Shown in pieces: positions 5,967 through 13,263 of a DNA stretch of 16,756 nucleotides (the first letter of the stretch is position 1; each line of letters begins with the position of its first letter). Source of the stretch: Bog-756 sp036513075 (GTDB taxonomy: Bacteria; Actinomycetota; Acidimicrobiia; Acidimicrobiales; RAAP-2); contig DATBZS010000020.1 of NCBI GenBank assembly GCA_036513075.1, positions 1 to 16,756 on the forward strand, in the 5' to 3' direction. The notes below the pieces were generated by a model, which was given only the letters and a program-made list of their open reading frames with translations, was not told the DNA's origin and ran no database searches. Both the position numbers and the translations under genes were made by a program.

Positions 5967-6434
5967 TTGCGCACGTACTCCCCGAAGCCCGATGACATCA
6001 CCCGCGCCTGGCACATCGTCGACGCCGACGGTCTGGTGCTCGGTCGCCTGGCTACCGAGGTGGCGTCCGTGCTGCGCGGCAAGCACAAGCCCACATTCGC
6101 CCCCCACGTCGACACCGGCGACCACGTCATCGTGATCAACGCCGACAAGGTCGTGCTGACCTCGGGCAAGGCCGACTCGAAGATGTCGTACCACCACTCC
6201 GGCTACCCGGGCGGCCTGACGGCCACCAGCTACGCCGACCTGATGGTCGACCGGGCCGACGACGTCGTACGCGACGCCATCCGGGGCATGCTGCCGAAGA
6301 ACCGCCTCGGCCGCCAGATGGGCACCAAGCTCAAGGTCTACCGCGGCGAGGAGCATCCCCACGCCGCTCAGGCCCCCGTCCCGATGGAGATCCCCGGGGC
6401 GCGCCGCACGGCATCCGCCCGCAGCGGCGCGTAA
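5967..6434 (+). CDS. rplM: 50S ribosomal protein L13 (uL13)
   Basis: Early-assembly large-subunit protein that binds 23S rRNA. From TTG at 5967 the product has 155 residues and starts RTYSPKPDDITRAWHIVDADG after the initiator, the standard actinobacterial N-terminus. AAGGA (5956-5960) stands six bases upstream, which decides this start over longer in-frame choices. Core motifs are GRLATEVASVLRGKHKPTFAPHVDTGD, INADKVVLTS, YHHSGYPGGL, AIRGMLPKNRLGRQM and LKVYRGEEHPHAAQ. After the usual ending near PMEI there are about twelve extra Arg/Ala/Ser-rich residues. It pairs with rpsI, as in nearly all bacteria. Confidence 0.96.
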   Translation: MRTYSPKPDDITRAWHIVDADGLVLGRLATEVASVLRGKHKPTFAPHVDTGDHVIVINADKVVLTSGKADSKMSYHHSGYPGGLTATSYADLMVDRADDVVRDAIRGMLPKNRLGRQMGTKLKVYRGEEHPHAAQAPVPMEIPGARRTASARSGA

Positions 6435-6479
6435 GCGGACGCCGGACCTCTCCACCCGCACCTAGCGAAGGAACCACCA

Positions 6480-6872
6480 GTGACTGCCCCCATCTGCCAG
6501 ACCACCGGACGCCGCAAGCAGGCCGTCGCCCGGGTGCGTATCCGTCCCGGCCAGGGTGCCATCACCTGCAACGGCCACACGTTCGAGGAGTACTTCACCT
6601 CGGCGACCCACCGGATGATCGTGACCGAGCCCCTACGCCTGACCGACACCACCGAGTCGTGGGACATCGACGTCACCATCGACGGCGGCGGCGTGTCCGG
6701 TCAGGCCGGTGCCTTCCGCTTGGGCATCGCCCGGGCCCTGTGCGAACTCGACCCCGAGCTGCGCGGCGCGCTCAAGAAGGCGGGGTTCCTCACCCGTGAC
6801 TCGCGCGAGAAGGAGTCCAAGAAGTACGGCCTGAAGAAGGCCCGTAAGGCTCCCCAGTATTCCAAGCGGTAA
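6480..6872 (+). CDS. rpsI: 30S ribosomal protein S9 (uS9)
   Basis: Small-subunit head protein whose C-terminal tail touches the P-site tRNA anticodon stem. The 130 residues show TTGRRKQAVARVRI near the start (8-21), DGGGVSGQAGAFRLGIARAL (residues about 68-87), LTRDSREKESKKYGLKKARKAPQYSKR at the end; the SKR terminus is the conserved tRNA-contacting tail. The start is GTG at 6480, with AAGGA (6468-6472) seven bases upstream. The stop is only four bases before glmM, so both are probably on one transcript from the rplM promoter. Confidence 0.97.
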   Translation: MTAPICQTTGRRKQAVARVRIRPGQGAITCNGHTFEEYFTSATHRMIVTEPLRLTDTTESWDIDVTIDGGGVSGQAGAFRLGIARALCELDPELRGALKKAGFLTRDSREKESKKYGLKKARKAPQYSKR

Positions 6873-6876
6873 TCGG

Positions 6877-8301
6877 GTGGCCCGAACATGGTTCGGCACC
6901 GACGGCGTCCGGGGGAGCGCCAATACCGAGCTCACCCCTGAGCTTGTCCTGGCCTTGGGACGCGCCATCGCCCGGACCATCACCGCCACCACGTTCCTGG
7001 TAGGCCGCGACACGCGCAAGTCCGGCCCCATGCTGCAGGCCGCCCTCGGGGCGGGCCTGGCCAGCGAGGGGGCCGATGTCGTCGACGTCGGGGTCCTCCC
7101 CACACCGGCCCTGGCCTGGCTGGCCGTCAAGCGGGACCTGCCGGCCGTGGTCATCTCGGCCTCCCACAATCCGTTCGGCGACAACGGGATCAAGCTCTTC
7201 GGGGCGGGCGGCACCAAGCTCAGCGAGGAACTGGAGCTGGCCATCGAAGACGAGCTCCATCGGGTCCTCGACCCGGTGCTCAAGGGACCCCGACCGCTCG
7301 AGGGCCACGGAGTGGGGACCATCCGCAGTGAGACCGACCTCGGGTCCGCCTACGTGGACTACCTGGCGTCAGCCCTCGACGGTCGACGACTGGACGGGCT
7401 CCGGGTGGTGGTGGACAGTGCTAACGGCAGCGCATCCGCCCTGGCCGCCGCAGTCTTCGAGCAGCTGGGCGCCGAGGTGGTGGCCATCGGCTGCGACCCG
7501 GATGGCACCAATATCAACTCAGGCTGTGGCTCGACGGCCACCGAGCTGTTGAGCCGAGCCGTGGTGGAGCACGGGGCGCATCTCGGCCTCGCCCTCGACG
7601 GCGACGCCGACCGGCTGCTCGCCGTCGACGAGACCGGTGCTCTGGTCGACGGCGATTCGCTGTTGGCCCTGTTCGCCCGCGACCTGGCCGATCGCGGCCA
7701 GCTGGCCGGCAACACCGTGGTGGTCACCGTGATGACCAACCTCGGGTTCCGCCGGGCCATGGAGCAACGGGGGATCCTCGTCAAGGAGACCGACGTCGGT
7801 GACCGCCACGTGCTGTCCGCCATCGACCAGGAGGGCTTCTCGCTCGGGGGTGAACAGTCCGGTCACATCATCTTCCGCCGGCTGGCCACTACGGGCGACG
7901 GACTGCTGACCGGACTCGTCCTGGGGGATCTGCTGGCCCGGACCCACTCGTCGCTGTCGGCGCTCCTGGACGGCTTCATCGAGGCCGTTCCCCAGACCCT
8001 GGTCAACGTGCGGGGCGTCGACACCTCGCTGTACGGCGAGGTCGAGGCCATCGCCATGGCCGTCGAGCAGGAGCGGGCAGCCATGGGGGACACCGGGCGG
8101 TTGCTGGTGCGGCCCAGCGGCACCGAGCCGGTCGTCCGGGTGATGGTAGAGAGCACCAAGCCCGGGGTGGCCGAGGCCACGGCCGGGCGCCTGCATGCCC
8201 TCATCGAGCACGAGCTGCTGGAAGCGGCCCGCGTCCGCGACGAGGCCCAAGCGGCCGCCGAAGCCGAGGCCCTCGGCGTAGGCCTCGACTCGGCCGTCTG
8301 A
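6877..8301 (+). CDS. glmM: Phosphoglucosamine mutase
   Basis: GlmM interconverts glucosamine-6-phosphate and glucosamine-1-phosphate on the way to UDP-GlcNAc for peptidoglycan. The 474-residue protein has the four-domain alpha-D-phosphohexomutase signature: FGTDGVRG (6-13); the active-site loop ISASHNPFGDNGIK (93-106) with phosphoserine Ser96; the metal loop DGDADR (241-246); the sugar loop GGEQSGH (324-330); and the phosphate loop RPSGTEPVVRVMVE (412-425). The C-terminus runs on for about 25 Ala/Glu-rich residues past the usual end. GTG at 6877 gives the usual ARTWFGTDG start, four bases after rpsI and without a clear ribosome-binding site, so it probably depends on coupling to rpsI. Confidence 0.96.
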   Translation: MARTWFGTDGVRGSANTELTPELVLALGRAIARTITATTFLVGRDTRKSGPMLQAALGAGLASEGADVVDVGVLPTPALAWLAVKRDLPAVVISASHNPFGDNGIKLFGAGGTKLSEELELAIEDELHRVLDPVLKGPRPLEGHGVGTIRSETDLGSAYVDYLASALDGRRLDGLRVVVDSANGSASALAAAVFEQLGAEVVAIGCDPDGTNINSGCGSTATELLSRAVVEHGAHLGLALDGDADRLLAVDETGALVDGDSLLALFARDLADRGQLAGNTVVVTVMTNLGFRRAMEQRGILVKETDVGDRHVLSAIDQEGFSLGGEQSGHIIFRRLATTGDGLLTGLVLGDLLARTHSSLSALLDGFIEAVPQTLVNVRGVDTSLYGEVEAIAMAVEQERAAMGDTGRLLVRPSGTEPVVRVMVESTKPGVAEATAGRLHALIEHELLEAARVRDEAQAAAEAEALGVGLDSAV

Positions 8302-8359
8302 GGGACACTCCGGGGCGGTCCGGGGGCGCTCCGGCCTATCGGAGGGGACCGGCGGCAGG

Positions 8360-8365
8360 TAGCGT
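8360..8365 (+). promoter_or_regulatory. Putative -10 box for leaderless glmS
   Basis: TAGCGT lies eight bases before the glmS ATG, and no Shine-Dalgarno sequence intervenes. The 72-bp gap after glmM also holds near-repeats of a TCCGGGGGCG-like unit and a 5-bp stem CTCCG/CGGAG (8329-8344). No clear -35 is visible. Confidence 0.5.
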
Positions 8366-8373
8366 GGTCACCC

Positions 8374-10251
8374 ATGTGCGGCATCATCGGGATCACCAGA
8401 GGTTCGGGTCCGGACGCGGGTGAGGAGTCCGTCCTGGACGTCCTGGTCGAGGGCCTGGCCCGACTCGAGTACCGCGGCTACGACTCGGCCGGTCTGGCCC
8501 TGGTAGGCCCCACCGGCTCCGACGGTATGTGGCGGGTCAGGGCGGCCAACGGCACCCGCTCGCTCGACGACCTGATCAAACGGACCGAGAGCGCACCGCC
8601 CGACCCGTCTGCCGGCATCGGGCACACCCGGTGGGCCACCCACGGCCGCCCGAACGAAGGCAACGCCCACCCCCACGCCGACTGCACGGGCGACCTGGCC
8701 CTGGTCCACAACGGCATCATCGAGAACCACGTGGAGCTCTCCGACCAGCTCATCGCCGACGGCCACCGGCTCGAGTCGGAGACCGACACCGAGGTCCTGG
8801 CCCATCTGATCGAGGCCCACCTGGACGCCCACCCCGACGACGGACTGGCCGGCGCCGTGCGGGCCGCCCTGGGCCAGGTGCGGGGTGCCTTCTCCCTCGC
8901 CGTCGTCCACGCCCAGGACCCCGACGTCATCGTGGCCGCCCGCCGGGTCTCGCCTCTCATCATGGGGGTGACCGACGGGGCGGCTTTCCTGGCTTCGGAC
9001 ATCCCGGCCATTCTCGGCCTGACCCACGACTTCTTCATCCTCGATGACGACCGGGTGGCCGAGTTGCGCCCCGGGTCGATCTCGGTCACCACCTTGGAGG
9101 GCGAGCCGGTCGAGCCGGCCCCCCTCCACGTCGACTGGGACCTCGACGCGGCCCGCAAGGACGGGTTCGACGACTTCATGGCCAAGGAGATGCACGAGCA
9201 GCCCAAGGCGGTCGCCGACACGCTGCTCGACCGGGTGCTACCCGATGGCACTCTGGTCCTCGACGAGGTCCACCTGACCAACGAGGAGTTCCGGGCCATC
9301 ACCAAGATCTTCGTGGTGGCGTGCGGCTCGAGCTACCACGCCGGCCTCATGGCCAAGTACGCCATCGAGCACTGGGCCCGCCTGCCCGTCGAGATCGACA
9401 TCGCGTCCGAGTTCCGGTACCGCAATCCGGTGGTCGACGAGCACACCCTGGTCATCGGGGTCAGCCAGTCGGGGGAGACGGTCGACACGTTCCAGGCCGT
9501 CCGCGAAGCCAAGGCGCTGGGAGCCAAGGTGCTGGTCATCTCCAACGTGGTCGACTCGTCGATGGCCCGCGAAGCCGACGCCGTGCTCTATACCCGGGCC
9601 GGCCCCGAGATCGGTGTGGCCGCCACCAAGACCCACCTCGCCCAGATCACCGCCCTCGAGATCCTGGCCCTCTATCTGGCCCAGGTCCGTGAGACCCTGT
9701 CGCCGGCGGAGGCCCGGGGCCTGCTGCAGGCGATGGGCTCGCTTCCCGACAAGGTGGCCCAGGCCATGGAGCGGGCCGACGCTGTGCATGCGGTGGCCAA
9801 GCGCTACCGGAACGCGTCGTCGTTCATCTTCCTCGGCCGCCACGTCGGCTACCCGGTGGCCCTCGAGGGGGCGCTCAAGCTGAAGGAGATCTCCTACCTG
9901 CGGGCCGAAGGCTTCCCGGCCGGCGAACTCAAGCACGGACCCATCGCCCTGGTCGAACCGGGCACGGTGGTGGTCGGTGTGGCCACCCGCACACCGGTGT
10001 GGGAGAAGATGATCGCCAATATCGCCGAGGTCACCAGCCGGGGAGCGTCGGTGGTGCTGGTGGCCAACGATGGCGACGAGGAGACGGCCCGCCACGCCGA
10101 CGACGTGCTGTGGGTACCCGCCACCGAGCACCTGTTCGCGCCGGTCATCGACGTGGTGCCCCTGCAGATGTTCGCCCACTCGATGGCTCGGCTCCACGGC
10201 CTCGACGTCGACCGGCCCCGGAACCTGGCCAAGACGGTCACCGTCGAGTGA
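8374..10251 (+). CDS. glmS: Glutamine-fructose-6-phosphate aminotransferase (isomerizing)
   Basis: GlmS makes glucosamine-6-phosphate from fructose-6-phosphate and glutamine, the entry step to amino sugars and the substrate source for GlmM. The 625 residues slightly exceed the 609 of E. coli. The N-terminal Ntn glutaminase begins MCGIIGI with nucleophile Cys2 and has HTRWATHGRPNEGNAHPH and HNGIIENH. Two SIS sugar-isomerase domains follow, with CGSSYHAGL (Cys317), SQSGETVDT, KEISY (Glu505) and ELKHGP (His521). The C-terminus RNLAKTVTVE places the catalytic lysine at 620. All key residues are present. ATG must be codon 1 because Cys2 has to become the N-terminus. There is no sign of a glmS ribozyme in the short upstream gap. 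Confidence 0.97.
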   Translation: MCGIIGITRGSGPDAGEESVLDVLVEGLARLEYRGYDSAGLALVGPTGSDGMWRVRAANGTRSLDDLIKRTESAPPDPSAGIGHTRWATHGRPNEGNAHPHADCTGDLALVHNGIIENHVELSDQLIADGHRLESETDTEVLAHLIEAHLDAHPDDGLAGAVRAALGQVRGAFSLAVVHAQDPDVIVAARRVSPLIMGVTDGAAFLASDIPAILGLTHDFFILDDDRVAELRPGSISVTTLEGEPVEPAPLHVDWDLDAARKDGFDDFMAKEMHEQPKAVADTLLDRVLPDGTLVLDEVHLTNEEFRAITKIFVVACGSSYHAGLMAKYAIEHWARLPVEIDIASEFRYRNPVVDEHTLVIGVSQSGETVDTFQAVREAKALGAKVLVISNVVDSSMAREADAVLYTRAGPEIGVAATKTHLAQITALEILALYLAQVRETLSPAEARGLLQAMGSLPDKVAQAMERADAVHAVAKRYRNASSFIFLGRHVGYPVALEGALKLKEISYLRAEGFPAGELKHGPIALVEPGTVVVGVATRTPVWEKMIANIAEVTSRGASVVLVANDGDEETARHADDVLWVPATEHLFAPVIDVVPLQMFAHSMARLHGLDVDRPRNLAKTVTVE

Positions 10252-10712
10252 CGCCGCGTTCCGGCACCGACCTGGCCACAGTGGCGGCCGAGCGGCTGAC
10301 CGGGGCGGTCGGCCAACGCGTGGTCGGCGTCGGTATCGACGCCGTCGACATCGACCGGCTGCGGGCGATGCTGGCCCGGCGGCGGAACCTGGACCACCGG
10401 CTGTTCACCCCCGGTGAGCTGGCCTACGCGGCCCTGGCCCCCGACCCGCTGCCTCGGCTGGCCACCCGCTTCGCCACCAAGGAGGCGGTCATGAAGGCCT
10501 TGGGCCTCGGTCTGGGTGCGTTCGGGTTCCACGACGTCGAAGTGGTCCGTGACGGACTGGACGCACCCCGCCTGGTGCTGCACCGGGTGGCCGCTGACCT
10601 CGCCCGCGATGCCGGTGCGGTCCGGTGGCACCTGTCGCTGACCCATACCGACGACCTGGCACTGGCCGCGGTTGTGGCCGACGGCGCCGGGGGAGACGGA
10701 AGGCCGGCCTGA
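10248..10712 (+). CDS. acpS: Holo-[acyl-carrier-protein] synthase
   Basis: AcpS transfers 4'-phosphopantetheine from CoA to acyl carrier protein and so activates fatty acid synthesis. The family core is complete: VVGVGIDAVDIDRL with metal ligand Asp31, RLFTPGELAYA, RFATKEAVMKALG with Glu79, and WHLSLTHTDDLALAAVV near the end. The start is uncertain. GTG at 10248 overlaps the glmS stop as GTGA and gives 154 residues, about 25 more than usual at the N-terminus. GTG at 10281 or 10320 would give shorter forms; 10320 yields the standard-size 130 residues. None has a visible ribosome-binding site, so I favour the coupled start. The glmS-acpS-nnr order is known from other actinobacteria. Confidence 0.88.
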   Translation: MTPRSGTDLATVAAERLTGAVGQRVVGVGIDAVDIDRLRAMLARRRNLDHRLFTPGELAYAALAPDPLPRLATRFATKEAVMKALGLGLGAFGFHDVEVVRDGLDAPRLVLHRVAADLARDAGAVRWHLSLTHTDDLALAAVVADGAGGDGRPA

Positions 10713-10743
10713 CGGTCGTCCCATCGGCCGATACTGCGGGTCG

Positions 10744-10749
10744 TAAGGT
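10744..10749 (+). promoter_or_regulatory. Putative -10 box for leaderless nnr
   Basis: TAAGGT is seven bases before the GTG start of the NAD(P)HX repair gene, with no Shine-Dalgarno site. A perfect 10-bp palindrome, ATCGGCCGAT (10723-10732), lies just upstream where a regulator could sit. Confidence 0.5.
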
Positions 10750-10756
10750 TCGAAGC

Positions 10757-12127
10757 GTGCAGCCGGTACTGACCATCGCCGAGATGCAGTCGGTCGACGC
10801 CCGTGCGCAGGCGTCCACCCCGATCGCCCAGCTGGTGCAGCGAGCCGGGACGGCGGTGGCCGGGGCTGCGCTCGAGCTCATGGGCGGCGCCTACGGCCGA
10901 CGGGCCGTACTGATCTGCGGCAAGGGCAACAACGGAGCCGACGGGCGGGTGGCCGCCAAACTGCTAGCGCGGCGCGGCGTGCTCGTAACCGTGGTCGCTC
11001 CGGGTGAGGTGGCAGCCATCGGCGAGACGGGACCAGCGGTCGACCTGGTGGTCGACGCGGCCTTCGGAACCGGCTTCCGCGGCACCTACGACGGCCCACG
11101 GGTGGCCGCCGGCATCCCGGTGTTGGCCGTCGACATCCCGTCGGGAGTGGAGGGTGACACCGGCCGGGCCACCGGCGCGGTGCTGGCGGCCACGGCCACC
11201 GTGACCTTCGTAGCCCTCAAACCCGGCCTGGTCCAGGGGGACGGTGCCCGGCTCGCCGGCGAGGTACGGGTGGTCGACATCGGCCTGCCCACAGACGGGT
11301 ACGGGATCGCCGTGGTCGGAGACGATGACGTGGCCGCCGAACTCCCGCCCCGCGACCCGGGCGGCAACAAATGGGTTGCCGCCGTCCTGGTCGTCGCCGG
11401 CTCACCGGGCATGACCGGGGCCGCCGCCCTGTCGGCGCTCGCCGCCTACCGGGCCGGGGCCGGCATGGTCCGCCTGGGGGTGCCCGGCGGCGACCCCTCG
11501 GCGCTGGCGGCGAGCGAAGCGGTAGGCGTCGCCCTACCGGCCACCGGCTGGGCCGAGGTAGCCCTCGAGGGGGCGCAGCGTTGCCACGCAGTGGTCGTCG
11601 GCCCCGGGCTCGGTCGGTCCGAGGCGACCGATGACGGGGTTCGCCGATTGGTGGCCTCCTCGCCGGTACCTGTGGTGGTCGACGCCGACGGACTCAACGC
11701 CCTCGGCCGGATCGACTCGCCACTGGACGCCCGGTCGGCGGTGGTGCTCACCCCCCACGACGGTGAGTACGTCCGGCTGATGGACGAGGCCCCTGGCCCC
11801 GACCGGATCGCCGCCGCCCGCCGACTGGCGGCAGCTTCAGGCGCAGTCGCCCTACTGAAGGGCCCCACCACGGCGGTGGCCGACCCCTCCGGCCGGGTCC
11901 TGCTGGCCCGGGCCGGCACACCGTCGCTGGCCACCGCCGGCACCGGCGACGTCCTGTCCGGGGTCATCGGCGCCTTGGTGGCCCGGGGTGTGCCTCCGCT
12001 CGAGGCCGCCGCCATCGGGGCCCACGTGCACGGCCGGGCCGGGGGACTCGGCCACCGATCCGGCCTGGTGGCCGGCGACCTGCCCGACCTGGTGGCTCGG
12101 GTGCTCGACGCCGCCGGACAAGGCTGA
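10757..12127 (+). CDS. nnr: Bifunctional NAD(P)HX epimerase / ADP-dependent NAD(P)HX dehydratase
   Basis: Repairs hydrated NAD(P)H: the N-terminal domain epimerises R- and S-NAD(P)HX, and the C-terminal domain dehydrates S-NAD(P)HX back to NAD(P)H. The 456-residue protein has a YjeF_N domain (about 1-190) with CGKGNNGADGRVAAKLL (54-70), VDAAFGTG (99-106) and DIPSGVEGDTG (126-136), then a ribokinase-like domain with VVAGSPGMTGAA (212-223), VVGPGLG (280-286), VVVDADGLNAL (306-316), LTPHDGEYVRL (331-341) and AGTGDVLSG (394-402) with catalytic Asp398. The N-terminal domain looks about 25-30 residues shorter than in E. coli, and its signature reads NNGADG rather than NNGGDG. GTG at 10757 fits the -10 spacing and begins at the conserved LTIAEMQSVD. 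Confidence 0.94.
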   Translation: MQPVLTIAEMQSVDARAQASTPIAQLVQRAGTAVAGAALELMGGAYGRRAVLICGKGNNGADGRVAAKLLARRGVLVTVVAPGEVAAIGETGPAVDLVVDAAFGTGFRGTYDGPRVAAGIPVLAVDIPSGVEGDTGRATGAVLAATATVTFVALKPGLVQGDGARLAGEVRVVDIGLPTDGYGIAVVGDDDVAAELPPRDPGGNKWVAAVLVVAGSPGMTGAAALSALAAYRAGAGMVRLGVPGGDPSALAASEAVGVALPATGWAEVALEGAQRCHAVVVGPGLGRSEATDDGVRRLVASSPVPVVVDADGLNALGRIDSPLDARSAVVLTPHDGEYVRLMDEAPGPDRIAAARRLAAASGAVALLKGPTTAVADPSGRVLLARAGTPSLATAGTGDVLSGVIGALVARGVPPLEAAAIGAHVHGRAGGLGHRSGLVAGDLPDLVARVLDAAGQG

Positions 12128-12129
12128 GT

Positions 12130-12146
12130 CGGCGGCGCGTCCGCCG
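12130..12146 (+). terminator. GC stem-loop after nnr, possible terminator
   Basis: Three bases after the nnr stop, CGGCGG and CCGCCG form a 6-bp stem around a 5-nt loop (CGCGT). There is no T-tract. It precedes a new -10 box, so a transcript boundary here is plausible. Confidence 0.35.
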
Positions 12147-12169
12147 GGTCGGCGGTCGGGGTCGGGAAC

Positions 12170-12175
12170 TACGAT
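12170..12175 (+). promoter_or_regulatory. Putative -10 box for leaderless udg
   Basis: TACGAT lies six bases before the GTG at 12182, without a ribosome-binding site. It would start the udg-tsaE-tsaB-rimI transcript. No clear -35 is seen in the GC-rich upstream DNA. Confidence 0.5.
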
Positions 12176-12181
12176 GCCGCC

Positions 12182-12751
12182 GTGACCACCGGATCCCGCC
12201 TCGCCGAACTGGCAGCCATAGCGGCCGGTTGCACCCGGTGTCCGCTGGCCGCCACCCGGACCCAGGTGGTCTACGGCACCGGTGACCCTGACGCCGACCT
12301 GATGTTCGTGGGCGAGGCCCCCGGTCGTGACGAGGACCTCCAGGGCATCCCGTTCGTCGGGCGCTCCGGCAAGCTGCTCGACCGGCTGCTGGTCGAAGAG
12401 GTGGGAATCTCCCGCGACCAGGTGTACGTCGCCAATGTGGTCAAGTGCCGCCCGCCGGACAACCGGGACCCCAGGCCCGACGAGATCGCCGCCTGCCGCC
12501 CCTACCTCGAGGAGCAGGTGGCCGTCATCGCACCGAAGGTGGTCGTGACCCTCGGCAACTTCGCCACCAGGCTGCTGCTCGACACCGACCAGGGCATCAC
12601 CAAGCTCCGGGGCGCCGCCTACCCGATGGGGGACGCCCAGCTGGTGCCGACCTTCCATCCGGCGGCCGCCCTGCGCGGCGGCGGAGTGGTGCTGGCCCAG
12701 ATGCGGGCCGACCTGGTCCGGGCCAAGCAGTTGATCGGCCTGGCTTCGTGA
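12182..12751 (+). CDS. Uracil-DNA glycosylase, family 4 (iron-sulfur type)
   Basis: Family 4 glycosylases remove uracil arising from cytosine deamination in DNA, starting base-excision repair. The 189-residue product matches the family length. Four cysteines for a 4Fe-4S cluster are present in the family pattern: Cys17 and Cys20 (CTRC), Cys89 (VKCRPP) and Cys105 (AACRPYL). The catalytic-pocket motif GEAPGRDEDLQGIPFVG spans 44-60, and PTFHPAAALR (157-166) supplies the His of motif 2. The start is GTG at 12182, set by the upstream -10 box. Its stop overlaps the tsaE start as GTGA. In several relatives I recall alr at about this position before tsaE; no alr is present here. No DNA polymerase fusion is visible. 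Confidence 0.94.
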   Translation: MTTGSRLAELAAIAAGCTRCPLAATRTQVVYGTGDPDADLMFVGEAPGRDEDLQGIPFVGRSGKLLDRLLVEEVGISRDQVYVANVVKCRPPDNRDPRPDEIAACRPYLEEQVAVIAPKVVVTLGNFATRLLLDTDQGITKLRGAAYPMGDAQLVPTFHPAAALRGGGVVLAQMRADLVRAKQLIGLAS

Positions 12752-13263
12752 CGGCACAGGTGTGGTTGTCGACCGACTCGGCCGAGGCCACCCGGGAGGC
12801 CGCCGCCGCCCTGGCCTTGTTGTGCGTTCCGGGCGACGTACTCCTGGTGTCCGGTGATCTCGGGGCCGGCAAGACGACCTTCGCCCAGGGCTTCGGCCGC
12901 GCATTGGGGGTCGACGAGCAGGTCACCAGCCCCACCTTCACCCTCGTCCGCCAGTACGAGGTGCGCGAAAGTCCGACCGGGGTGCGGACCCTGCTGCACG
13001 CTGACGTCTACCGCCTCGACCGCCTGGGCGAGATCGCCGACCTCGGACTGGGCGAGCTCGTCGAGGACGGCGGTGTCGCCCTGGTCGAGTGGGGGGAGGC
13101 GGCCGAACCGGTGCTCGGCCGGGGCGCCCTGTCGCTTGAGCTGGTGGCTGACCCCGACGACGAGTCCCGCCGGACCGTCACGGTGACGGCCGCCGGTTCT
13201 TCGTGGACCGACCGTTGGGACCGGCTGGTGGCCGCGCTGGTGCCGTGGTCGGTGGCGACGTGA
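12748..13263 (+). CDS. tsaE: tRNA t6A biosynthesis ATPase TsaE
   Basis: TsaE is the P-loop ATPase that resets the TsaB-TsaD complex during threonylcarbamoyl-adenosine (t6A37) synthesis on ANN-decoding tRNAs. The 171-residue protein has the Walker A loop GDLGAGKT (36-43), the family-specific SPTFTLVRQY (61-70), HADVYRL (84-90) and LVEWGE (112-117), with a C-terminal extension of about 30 residues beyond the core. The GTG start overlaps the udg stop (GTGA), and its own stop overlaps tsaB in the same way. The tsaE-tsaB-rimI-tsaD order is standard in actinobacteria and fixes its role. Confidence 0.95.
   Translation: MTAQVWLSTDSAEATREAAAALALLCVPGDVLLVSGDLGAGKTTFAQGFGRALGVDEQVTSPTFTLVRQYEVRESPTGVRTLLHADVYRLDRLGEIADLGLGELVEDGGVALVEWGEAAEPVLGRGALSLELVADPDDESRRTVTVTAAGSSWTDRWDRLVAALVPWSVAT

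Noticed and set aside
8303..8336. Tandem repeat of a TCCGGGGGCG-like unit
   Set aside because: Only two imperfect copies plus a fragment; this is likely GC-rich drift rather than a repeat array.
8302..8373. glmS ribozyme or amino-sugar riboswitch before glmS
   Set aside because: The gap is only 72 bp and the predicted mRNA starts at or next to the ATG, leaving no room for the ribozyme fold.
9238..10197. 319-codon minus-strand open frame opposite glmS
   Set aside because: Mirror of the glmS coding frame, rich in His, Gly and Arg, with no domain signature or upstream signals.
11852..12904. 350-codon minus-strand open frame opposite nnr, udg and tsaE
   Set aside because: Crosses three well-supported genes on the other strand and has low-complexity Gly/Arg/His composition.
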